DNA of 7,839 nucleotides. Source: an uncultured Clostridium sp. (GTDB taxonomy: Bacteria > Bacillota > Clostridia > TANB77 > CAG-508). The stretch covers positions 1-7,839 of the forward strand of contig CAMEUC010000056.1 in assembly GCA_945937855.1 (NCBI GenBank). The letters run 5' to 3'. Made by a program: the position numbers and the translations under genes. Of this stretch, positions 1 through 5,490 are shown in pieces. Numbering within the stretch: position 1 is the stretch's first letter; each line of letters begins with the position of its first letter. Under the pieces are notes generated by a model that was not told the DNA's origin, did no database searches, and saw nothing but the letters and a program-made list of their open reading frames with translations.

Positions 1-62
1 TGGGTGTTGTTGAATAAGTGATACCCAAATATAAAAATAAAGAAATACCTTATAAAATAAGG
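1..62 (+). repeat. two small palindromes upstream of the HhH gene
   Basis: Two short inverted repeats occupy the leader. The first pairs TGGGTGT (1-7) with ATACCCA (21-27), seven pairs including one G-T. The second is CCTTAT-AAA-ATAAGG (48-62), a perfect six-pair palindrome. Neither is followed by a clear T-tract that would make it a terminator. They flank a possible promoter and could be operator sites, or part of a transfer-origin region if the molecule is circular. Their function is not known. Confidence 0.35.
7..35 (+). promoter_or_regulatory. possible promoter for the HhH gene
   Basis: TTGTTG at 7-12 and TATAAA at 30-35 are separated by 17 bases, an acceptable sigma-A arrangement in an AT-rich genome. 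The first palindrome overlaps the -35 box and spacer, and the second lies just after the -10 box. The evidence is weak because similar matches occur by chance in such AT-rich DNA. Confidence 0.3.
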
Positions 63-125
63 ATAAAAGGCAATATTTCACTTTATTAGTTAAAGGCTAA
101 AATTTAGAAAGTGAGATATTTTTTT

Positions 126-1109
126 ATGGAAAATAAGGAAATTTTTAAAAATAGTGAATTAATTCCTTTGCTGATAAAATATGTTAAGGTAAATAAAGTT
201 GTATTTCCTATTGAGAAAGTAAAGTATTTATCTAATGCAGAAGTTATAGATGTATTAAAGAATTGTATTGATAAGGAAGAAATATATAATCCTAACTATG
301 AAATGGTTAAAAATATTACTTTATTAGATGATAATGATTTAAAAGATATATACCCTCTTATAAAAGAAAGTATGGAAAAAATCAATTACGATTATATGAG
401 AGATATTAAAGATTTAGTTAATAATGTTAAATCAAGAAAGAAAGGTAAAAAATATTCTTTTGAAGAACATTTAAAGGCATTAATAATTGCTCTACTTTCT
501 AATCATAGATGGGGAGATAATAATATTAGGGAAAATATGGATGCTATTGATGAAATATTTCATAATTATAATAAGAATTATTTAAAAGTTGTTGAACCAA
601 GTGTTTTAGTTAATAAGTTAAGGAAGATTCATTGCACTAACCCAATGATTAGTTATCAAATGAAAGCATTATCTAAAAATATAATGGTATTAGAACAAAT
701 AGAAAAAGATTATGGAAGTTTAGATAAGTTTGTAAGTAAAGAAAAACCTAATGACATAGCAAATATGTTTAACAGTGGTAAATATAAATTAATACAAGTT
801 GGACGAGCTTTTGCTTATGATTATTTAAAAAGAGTTGGAGTTAATACTTGCAAAAAGAGTTCTCAATTAGAAAGATTATTTGGTAGTCATAGACTAGGAA
901 TTGTTGAAAATGCTAATGCTACTGAACAACAAGTATTAAATATTATAAAAAAGATTGCTGAATTAAATAACTGTGATGAGATAATCGTAGAATCAATAAT
1001 CCAACAATTTTGTTTATTAAGATCTGCTAACATTTGTGGAGAACACCCTAACTGCGAGAAATGTAAGATAAGAAATTATTGTCATTATAACAAGAGATAT
1101 GATGATTAA
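126..1109 (+). CDS. HhH-GPD (endonuclease III-like) protein with C-terminal Fe-S cysteines, probably catalytically degenerate
   Basis: I prefer the ATG at 126 (327 aa). A GTG at 111 would add five residues, but AAAGTGAG at 108-115 is better placed as the ribosome site for ATG 126. Residues 1 to about 110 are a lysine-rich N-terminal region I do not recognise. From about 113 the protein resembles the endonuclease III fold: a helix with ALLSNHRWGD, a hairpin segment LIQVGRAFAYDYL, then KSSQLERLFG. It ends in four cysteines, C-x5-C-x2-C-x5-C at about 304-319, close to the C-x6-C-x2-C-x5-C [4Fe-4S] pattern of Nth/MutY. Aligned by eye to Nth, the catalytic hairpin lysine is alanine and the catalytic aspartate (VDTHV motif) is serine. 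It may therefore bind DNA without glycosylase/lyase chemistry. The gene precedes the relaxase gene, with a terminator between them. The fold is fairly likely; the role is unknown. Confidence 0.7.
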   Translation: MENKEIFKNSELIPLLIKYVKVNKVVFPIEKVKYLSNAEVIDVLKNCIDKEEIYNPNYEMVKNITLLDDNDLKDIYPLIKESMEKINYDYMRDIKDLVNNVKSRKKGKKYSFEEHLKALIIALLSNHRWGDNNIRENMDAIDEIFHNYNKNYLKVVEPSVLVNKLRKIHCTNPMISYQMKALSKNIMVLEQIEKDYGSLDKFVSKEKPNDIANMFNSGKYKLIQVGRAFAYDYLKRVGVNTCKKSSQLERLFGSHRLGIVENANATEQQVLNIIKKIAELNNCDEIIVESIIQQFCLLRSANICGEHPNCEKCKIRNYCHYNKRYDD

Positions 1110-1116
1110 TGTAATT

Positions 1117-1147
1117 AAAGGTATGTTTAACGACATATCTTTTTTGT
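1117..1147 (+). terminator. rho-independent terminator after the HhH gene
   Basis: AAAGGTATGT (1117-1126) pairs with ACATATCTTT (1133-1142), ten pairs including one G-T wobble, around the loop TTAACG. The T-rich run TTTTTTT to about 1145 follows. It starts seven bases after the HhH stop codon, and the relaxase ribosome site lies 12 bases after it. The two genes may therefore be partly uncoupled. Confidence 0.65.
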
Positions 1148-1174
1148 TGTTTAAAAAGAAAGGAGAAATGATAT

Positions 1175-2467
1175 ATGGAATTAAATTATGCAATATTTAG
1201 AAGTGAACCTATTATGACTATACCTGATTTAGCCCAAATAGGATCACATAATAAGCGAGAAAAGAAAGCTTATCAATCAAATAAAGATATTAAAATAGAA
1301 TTAAGTAAAAATAATATAGAACTTGTTCCACTAGATATGAAATATACTAAAGGTTTTGATAAACTAACAAAAGAATATAAAAAAGAACACGAAGAAAGAA
1401 TGAAAACTGAACGAGCTGATAGAAAGAAAAGATACCATGAAATGTTAAATAGTTCCAAAAATTGTGTTGCTGATGAATTAATTTTTACTGCTACTCATAC
1501 TTTCTTTGATGGTATGTCTAGAGAGCAAATAAAAGAATGGGCAGATACTTGTATGGAATTTGTTTATAAAGATTTAGGTTATAAAAAAGAACAAATTTTA
1601 CATGCAACTGTCCATTTAGATGAATTAACACCTCATGTTCATTGTGTTGTTGTTCCACTTGTTAAGAAATTGGATAAGAGAACTAATACTGAAAGATATA
1701 CCATATCTAAAAAACAATATATTAGAGATAAAATACACCTATCACAATTACAAGATATGTATCATAAAAGTCTAACTGAAAAAGGTTATGATCTAGAACG
1801 AGGTATTAAAGGTAGTGATAATAAACACATTAAAATAAAAGAATATAAACAACTTACTAAAAAATTAAATCACGAATTAAATGCTAAAAGTGATAGATTA
1901 GATAAAGCGATGAGTGAGTTTGAAGAACAAATGAAAACAAATAAAAAGATTCCTTTTGATAATAAACATGTTATTTTAGAAAAAGAAACTTTTGATAGTA
2001 TGAATAATGTTATTAATGAATCTAAAAAAGTAATGGAATTGCAACCTAAACTACAAACAATATTTAATAAAGTTGATGGATATGCTAATAGTTATAAATA
2101 TCTTGAAAAAGAAAACTTTAGATATAAAAAAGAGATAGATAATCTAGAATCCAAAAATAATGATTTAGAAATGAGAAATAATAGTTTACTAAATAGAATA
2201 TATTATGTATTTCAAATGTTAAAAAAATTCTTAAGAAAACTATTACAACGAGGTAATGATTATACAAAAGATGAAACAAGTAAGTTTATTAAAAATTGTT
2301 ATGATGAACAAGAATTTGATATGAATGATGTTGTAGGTATTTCTAGAGGTACAACTAAACAAGATGAATTATTCGATTATGTAGAAGCACCAGATTATTT
2401 AAAATCTAGAGTTAAAGATTATGATGAATATGAAAAAGATAAAGATGATTTTGAAATGAGTTTATAA
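1175..2467 (+). CDS. mob: MobV-family relaxase (Mob/Pre, plasmid mobilization)
   Basis: This relaxase is expected to nick one strand at oriT and pilot it during conjugative mobilization. The N-terminal motif I has the form YAIFRS...GSHNKR, and its H25 aligns with the histidine nucleophile of pMV158 MobM (FKHNER). A loop like the MobM YELTDRD segment lies near residues 49-57 (ELVPLDMKY). The metal-binding motif is H147-L-D-E-L-T-P-H154-V-H156, the classical MobV HxDExxPHxH signature. Residues about 175-225 match the family's second half of the catalytic domain (ERGIKGS...KHIKI.EYK). A coiled coil at roughly 300-357 and an acidic tail complete the protein. At 430 aa it is a normal family length and looks intact. 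The start is supported by AAAGGAG at 1159-1165. No oriT-like site lies directly upstream; the only candidate is at 7789-7829. No type IV coupling or mating genes are present, so transfer would need a helper element. Confidence 0.95.
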   Translation: MELNYAIFRSEPIMTIPDLAQIGSHNKREKKAYQSNKDIKIELSKNNIELVPLDMKYTKGFDKLTKEYKKEHEERMKTERADRKKRYHEMLNSSKNCVADELIFTATHTFFDGMSREQIKEWADTCMEFVYKDLGYKKEQILHATVHLDELTPHVHCVVVPLVKKLDKRTNTERYTISKKQYIRDKIHLSQLQDMYHKSLTEKGYDLERGIKGSDNKHIKIKEYKQLTKKLNHELNAKSDRLDKAMSEFEEQMKTNKKIPFDNKHVILEKETFDSMNNVINESKKVMELQPKLQTIFNKVDGYANSYKYLEKENFRYKKEIDNLESKNNDLEMRNNSLLNRIYYVFQMLKKFLRKLLQRGNDYTKDETSKFIKNCYDEQEFDMNDVVGISRGTTKQDELFDYVEAPDYLKSRVKDYDEYEKDKDDFEMSL

Positions 2468-2489
2468 TTTTAAAAAAATATTCTTGATT

Positions 2490-2512
2490 TTTATCATGTT
2501 TAGAGTGATAAA
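2490..2512. repeat. small AT-rich hairpin at the mob/IS110 junction
   Basis: TTTATCA (2490-2496) and TGATAAA (2506-2512) form a seven-pair stem around a nine-base loop, 22 bases after the relaxase stop codon. It spans the broken end of the IS110 transposase reading frame, whose stop is at 2500-2502. There is no T-tract on either side, so a terminator role is weak. It may mark the deletion scar. Confidence 0.25.
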
Positions 2513-2733
2513 TAGTTTGACCTAAAATAATTCTCAACTGGCAAATGATAAATTGAAGTAGATTCCATAACAACAACTAAATTTGGATAATCTTTAATTA
2601 AATTATATAAATTATCAAATTCAATTTTATTATGTTCAATAAAAGACGCATCAATAATTGTATTTCTTAACTCATCAATAAAACAATAAACACTTTTTCC
2701 TTTAGCAATATCAAAACTTAAGATATGTTTCAT
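2500..2733 (-). pseudogene. truncated IS110-family DEDD transposase (N-terminal 77 aa)
   Basis: IS110 recombinases combine a RuvC-like DEDD domain with a C-terminal serine nucleophile and are guided by a bridge RNA. This fragment shows the start of the RuvC-like fold: LSFDIAKGKS with D8, and LVVVMESTSIYHLPVENYF with E57. These match the first two acidic residues of the family (D11 and E60 in IS621), with the same 49-residue spacing. The two later aspartates and the entire serine-containing C-terminal domain are absent. A full protein is around 320-430 aa, and this one stops at 77 aa right after RSNYLSL. AAAGGAG at 2740-2746 is a good ribosome site, so the fragment may still be translated. It cannot be an active recombinase. 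Confidence 0.85.
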
Positions 2734-2736
2734 AAA

Positions 2737-2917
2737 TTTCTCCTTTCATAAATATTTCGGTTAATACCATATGAGATTACCTATATTCCTACACGCTTAA
2801 TCATCCGAACTCTAACGTTCCATTATCTACAACCGAATTTATAAATAACCATATGGCAGACATTCATAAAATCGCACTCGAAGTGCCTGTTATAATCCGT
2901 CTTTACCGATGTTTGTT
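2737..2917 (-). ncRNA. candidate IS110 bridge RNA (orphan)
   Basis: IS110-group elements encode a bridge RNA of roughly 150-250 nt just upstream of the transposase, with loops that pair with donor and target DNA. Here the 180-nt leader on the minus strand folds by eye into several elements. GCACT-TCG-AGTGC is a tight hairpin (2874-2886). CATATGG (2850-2856) pairs with CCATATG (2767-2773), and this would compete with or stack on TTCGGTT (2756-2762) pairing with AACCGAA (2831-2837). Inside are GAAC/GTTC (2807-2820) and a GATTA/TAATC stem carrying an 18-nt loop (about 2780-2797). A promoter precedes the leader. Length, position, strand and the hairpin-then-two-loop layout all fit. The guide pairing is not proven, so this is inference from context and structure. 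Confidence 0.5.
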
Positions 2918-2945
2918 ATAATAACAAAAAACATAAAAATTTCAA
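2918..2945 (-). promoter_or_regulatory. promoter for the candidate bridge RNA
   Basis: On the minus strand TTGAAA (2945-2940) and TATTAT (2923-2918) are separated by 16 bases. Transcription would start near 2910, at the 5' edge of the structured leader. The -35 box lies within the left arm of the large inverted repeat at 2931-2970. Confidence 0.4.
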
Positions 2946-2970
2946 AATTTTAAACTTGAAATCTTTATGT
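2931..2970. repeat. 15-bp inverted repeat next to the IS110 left end
   Basis: ACATAAAAATTTCAA (2931-2945) and TTGAAATCTTTATGT (2956-2970) are inverted copies matching at 14 of 15 positions, around a ten-base loop AATTTTAAAC. One more A-T pair extends it to 2930/2971. It lacks a GC-rich stem, so it is a weak terminator. It could be a protein-binding site near the element end or part of the bridge RNA promoter. Confidence 0.6.
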
Positions 2971-3055
2971 TCAACATTATACGTGATATAATATAACTGA
3001 TAGATAAATAGTAATATATTTGTAAAGTAGTTCAATTTTAGAATGATCTTTTATA

Positions 3056-3064
3056 TGGTATAAT
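3056..3064 (+). promoter_or_regulatory. extended -10 promoter for the Xre gene
   Basis: TGGTATAAT (3056-3064) is a perfect TGn extended -10 element, with only a poor -35 (TTTAGA at 3037-3042, 16-base spacer). Transcription would begin near 3071, about 30 bases before the Xre start codon. Confidence 0.6.
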
Positions 3065-3100
3065 GATTGTATTGTTTTTGTTACAGATTGGAAGTGAATT

Positions 3101-3805
3101 ATGAATCAAGAAAAAATAGGTAAATTTATTTTAAAACTTAGAATGGATAATAATTTATCACAAGCAAAATTTGCTGACAAAATTGGTGTAACATATCAAG
3201 CAGTTTCAAAGTGGGAAAATGGTAGAGGTATACCAGATATAGAAATGTTAAAAAAAATCAGTGAAGTGTTTGATGTTGATATTGACGAAATAATTAACGG
3301 AGAAAAGAAAAAACAAAAATCAAAGTATAATTTAAGTTTATTAATTGCATCAGTTTTTGGAATAGTAGTAATTGTATTATTTTTATTAATTACAATTTTT
3401 TTTAACAAAGATAATATTAATGTTGCAAATATAAATTCAATAGAATCGAATTTTTCAGTTAATGGAGTAATTGTATCGGAGAACAATTCTACTATGATAC
3501 ATATTTCTGATATTAGAGTTAATAAAGAATTAGATAAGAAATTTTATTCTATAGAATCAATGTTATACGAAGATAACAATAAAAATTATAAAATTATATC
3601 AGAATATAAAAGTATAGCCAATAATAATGAAACAAAAAACTTAGACGAGTTATTAAAAGAAGTTAAATTTGATATTGAAAATTATTCTGATTCTTGTCCA
3701 AATATATCAACACACAATTTTTACATTGTAATAAATGCACTTGATGAAGAAAAAAATAAAATCAATTATAAAATACCCTTATCTTTAGAAAATAAGTGTT
3801 CATAG
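3101..3805 (+). CDS. membrane-tethered Xre-family regulator with extracytoplasmic domain
   Basis: The N-terminus (residues about 6-62) is a Cro/CI-type helix-turn-helix: LSQAKFADKIGVTYQAVSKWENG with the usual flanking helices. A basic linker (KKKQKSK, 69-75) leads to one strongly hydrophobic helix at about 78-101. The remaining 133 residues are polar and should lie outside the membrane. This outer domain has only two cysteines, C199 and C233. Proteins with this Xre-helix-outer-domain plan are common in Bacillota and are thought to carry signals across the membrane. The start has GGAAGTG at 3090-3096. It is followed by a strong terminator, then by the two thioredoxin-like genes on the same strand, so it may regulate them. 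The target is unknown. The outer domain matches no family I can name. Confidence 0.8.
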   Translation: MNQEKIGKFILKLRMDNNLSQAKFADKIGVTYQAVSKWENGRGIPDIEMLKKISEVFDVDIDEIINGEKKKQKSKYNLSLLIASVFGIVVIVLFLLITIFFNKDNINVANINSIESNFSVNGVIVSENNSTMIHISDIRVNKELDKKFYSIESMLYEDNNKNYKIISEYKSIANNNETKNLDELLKEVKFDIENYSDSCPNISTHNFYIVINALDEEKNKINYKIPLSLENKCS

Positions 3806-3810
3806 TTATC

Positions 3811-3855
3811 TAAACGCATCGTTTATAAAATAAAACATTGCGTTTATTTTTTTTT
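3811..3855 (+). terminator. terminator after the Xre gene, with an alternative hairpin
   Basis: TAAACGCA (3811-3818) pairs perfectly with TGCGTTTA (3839-3846), followed by nine T residues (3847-3855). The left arm can also pair locally, TAAACG (3811-3816) with CGTTTA (3820-3825) around CAT. The sequence CGTTTAT occurs twice (3820-3826 and 3841-3847). The two folds exclude each other, so some conditional read-through into the thioredoxin genes is possible. Confidence 0.75.
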
Positions 3856-3916
3856 ACACTGAACTAATTTATAATTAATTTTGGAAAGGAAAAGTTATAA
3901 TAGAAGAGGTGTAAAA

Positions 3917-4630
3917 ATGAAAAAAATAATATTTATATTTTTGGGAATATTGTCAATCGGATTATTACTTCCAAATAAAGTAAATGCAGAAACAAATATT
4001 ACGAATTTTGAAGATACAATAAAAGAGGAGATTAAAACATTTAAAGGACAATCTGGTACCGAAGAATATATTAAAAAATTAGAATCTGCTGATTTATCAA
4101 ATTATAAAGAAAGTGATGATAAAGTAAACATTTATATGTTTAGAGGAGATACATGTAGTTATTGTTTAAAAGCAGTTACATATTTTTCTACTATAGTAGA
4201 TAATTATGGAGACAAATTTAATTTAATAACTTATGAAGTATGGAAAAATTCTGATAATGCTAAATTAATGGATGAAGTTGCCAAGACACTCGGAGAAGAA
4301 CCAAACGGAGTTCCATATATAATAATTGGTGATAAATCATTTACGGGTTATAGTGAAGAAATGAACTCCCAAATTGAATCACAAATCAATAAAGTATATA
4401 AACAAACTGATAGATATGATGTTATGAATAATTTAGATAGTGGTACCACTACTATTAAAGAGGTTAAGTCAAATAACACTTCGTCATCATCTATGGTTTG
4501 GCTATTTATTTTACAAATTATTTCTATATTAGGTTTGATCATTTATGTAAATAAAAATAATAAAAATATTAAACAAAAATTAGAAGAACTTGAAATGAAA
4601 GTTAATAAGAATGCAAAATCTAAAAAGTAA
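3917..4630 (+). CDS. secreted, C-terminally membrane-anchored thioredoxin-like protein (CSYC)
   Basis: I start at ATG 3917 (237 aa), with GAGGTG at 3906-3911 as ribosome site. An upstream TTG at 3881 would put 12 polar residues before the signal peptide. Residues 1-24 form a signal peptide (MKK, a hydrophobic core, then an AxA-like VNA). The thioredoxin fold covers about 65-165: a beta strand VNIYMF, active site C80-S-Y-C83, and the cis-proline loop GVPYIIIG (P133). A transmembrane helix at about 193-211 is followed by a lysine-rich tail of 26 residues that should lie in the cytoplasm. The catalytic domain therefore faces outside, tethered at its C-terminus. It should act as a thiol-disulfide oxidoreductase or reductase outside the cell. 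The gene overlaps the next by 20 bases, so the two are probably co-expressed. No clear promoter stands out upstream beyond AT-rich TATAAT matches. Confidence 0.8.
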   Translation: MKKIIFIFLGILSIGLLLPNKVNAETNITNFEDTIKEEIKTFKGQSGTEEYIKKLESADLSNYKESDDKVNIYMFRGDTCSYCLKAVTYFSTIVDNYGDKFNLITYEVWKNSDNAKLMDEVAKTLGEEPNGVPYIIIGDKSFTGYSEEMNSQIESQINKVYKQTDRYDVMNNLDSGTTTIKEVKSNNTSSSSMVWLFILQIISILGLIIYVNKNNKNIKQKLEELEMKVNKNAKSKK

Positions 4631-5330
4631 AATAATTTTTATTGTAGTGTTAGTATTATGTATTTTTTCTTTCTTTGCAATATCTAAAGTTGCAATTATA
4701 CATAATAATGATACTGATAGTATTAAATTTAAAGAGGAATATGAAAGTTTAAATGGCAAAAAATATAAAAATAAAAAAATAAGAGATGTTAAAATAGAAA
4801 AGGATAATCCTTTTGTATATAAAACAGCTGAAGAAATAGTAGACTTAATAGAAAATGGTGAATCATTTATAGTATATTTTGGCTTTAGTAAATGTCCTTG
4901 GTGTAGAAGTATGATTGAAACTTTTATTAAAACAGCAAAAGAAAATAATATAGATAAAATATATTATGTTGATATAGAAGAAATTAGAAATGTAATAGAA
5001 TATGATAAGGACGGTAATTTAGTAACTACTAAAAATGGTACTCCAGATTATTATGATTTAGTTAACAAACTAAATAGTGTTTTAAATCAATATACATTAA
5101 ATAATAATGGAGAAGAAGTTGCTATTGGAGAAAAAAGGATATATGCCCCTAATGTTGTATTAGTAAATAATGGGGAACCTGTTGAAATGATTGATCCAAT
5201 TGAAAATATTATTAAGGATCCTGCATCAGAAATTACAAAAGAACAAAAAGAAGAAATGTCTAATAAGATTAAATGTCTATTTTCATGTATGAAAAAAGGA
5301 AATACTTGTAGTATTAAAACGAAGTGTTAG
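4611..5330 (+). CDS. membrane-anchored thioredoxin-like protein (CPWC) with four-cysteine tail
   Basis: The protein has 239 aa. Residues about 8-30 form an N-terminal signal anchor; C17 lies in it but without a lipobox. The thioredoxin domain covers about 70-195, with strand SFIVYFGFSK, active site C95-P-W-C98 and cis-proline loop YAPNVVLV (P180). It resembles the thioredoxin-like proteins of Bacillota annotated as bacteriocin-transport accessory or thioredoxin family. The last 18 residues carry four cysteines (C222, C226, C233, C239), an unusual tail that could bind metal or relay thiols. Its start codon lies inside the end of the preceding thioredoxin gene (20-base overlap, different frame), implying translational coupling. 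It is anchored at the N-terminus and its partner at the C-terminus, so both domains face outside. The substrate is unknown. Confidence 0.8.
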   Translation: MQNLKSKIIFIVVLVLCIFSFFAISKVAIIHNNDTDSIKFKEEYESLNGKKYKNKKIRDVKIEKDNPFVYKTAEEIVDLIENGESFIVYFGFSKCPWCRSMIETFIKTAKENNIDKIYYVDIEEIRNVIEYDKDGNLVTTKNGTPDYYDLVNKLNSVLNQYTLNNNGEEVAIGEKRIYAPNVVLVNNGEPVEMIDPIENIIKDPASEITKEQKEEMSNKIKCLFSCMKKGNTCSIKTKC

Positions 5331-5386
5331 AAGAAAAAATATTAATTACAATTGGAACAATAACAACATTAGTTTTGGGAATTTAA
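5324..5386 (+). other. 20-codon hydrophobic ORF, possible gene remnant
   Basis: A GTG at 5324 overlaps the stop codon of the CPWC gene (GTGTTAG) and opens a 20-codon frame beginning MLEEKILITIG and ending TLVLGI, which looks like the start of a membrane protein. It stops at 5384-5386, inside a terminator stem. There is no good ribosome site other than coupling to the upstream gene. It could be the remnant of a third operon gene, such as a membrane redox partner, or chance. Confidence 0.2.
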
Positions 5387-5409
5387 CATTAAAAGTTATT
5401 CCTTTTTTT
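5377..5409 (+). terminator. terminator of the thioredoxin operon
   Basis: GGAAT (5378-5382) pairs with ATTCC (5398-5402), and AAC (5385-5387) pairs with GTT (5395-5397) across a two-base bulge. Seven T residues follow (5403-5409). It separates the redox genes from the cad promoter, which begins 11 bases later. Confidence 0.65.
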
Positions 5410-5419
5410 GATTATAGTC

Positions 5420-5449
5420 TTGACAGTTGAACGATTATTCAATTATAAT
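5420..5449 (+). promoter_or_regulatory. cad promoter (TTGACA-N18-TATAAT)
   Basis: Both boxes match the sigma-A consensus exactly: TTGACA at 5420-5425 and TATAAT at 5444-5449, with an 18-base spacer. This is the strongest promoter in the window. One operator fills its spacer and a second lies just downstream, so bound CadC would block polymerase until metal releases it. Confidence 0.9.
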
Positions 5450-5476
5450 GTTAATAGTTGAGCGATTATTCAATTA
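5425..5476 (+). promoter_or_regulatory. twin CadC/SmtB-type operators
   Basis: Two 21-base direct repeats (5425-5445 and 5456-5476) differ at one base and are spaced 31 bases apart, about three helical turns. Their cores are TTGAACGATTATTCAA (5427-5442) and TTGAGCGATTATTCAA (5458-5473). The first core is an inverted repeat close to the TGAAC-N-ATTCA operators of SmtB, ZiaR and CzrA. Operator 1 lies between the -35 and -10 boxes. Operator 2 ends where the AAGGAG ribosome site begins (5476-5481). Confidence 0.85.
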
Positions 5477-5490
5477 AGGAGAGATAAATT

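Larger units (their letters stand above)
2490..2996 (-). mobile_element. IS110-family element relic: left end plus transposase N-terminus
   Basis: Read on the minus strand, this block runs from an AT-rich end near 2970-3000, through a structured non-coding leader (about 2737-2917), into a transposase start at 2733. The reading frame is cut off after 77 codons near 2500. IS110-group elements carry their non-coding RNA upstream of the transposase, so the retained part is the left end. The right end and about four fifths of the transposase are missing. Exact boundaries cannot be set because IS110 elements lack clear terminal repeats and target duplications. The relic separates the mobility genes from the cargo genes. 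Confidence 0.65.

Noticed and set aside
1110..1174. Transfer origin directly upstream of mob, where many MobV plasmids carry it
   Set aside because: The only structure there is a hairpin followed by T residues, best read as a terminator. No TAGTGTG-like nick sequence is present.
1273..1458. Minus-strand open frame of 61 codons inside mob
   Set aside because: It is antisense to the well-supported relaxase. Its composition is what AT-rich complement DNA gives, and it has no recognisable domain.
3196..3486. Minus-strand open frame opposite the Xre gene
   Set aside because: It is a shadow of the helix-turn-helix and membrane-helix coding sequence, with no good ribosome site or domain. The frame at 4348-4542 is rejected on the same grounds.
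3881..3916. Upstream TTG start adding 12 residues to the CSYC thioredoxin
   Set aside because: It would place a polar, charged segment ahead of a classical signal peptide. ATG 3917 has its own GAGGTG ribosome site at good spacing.
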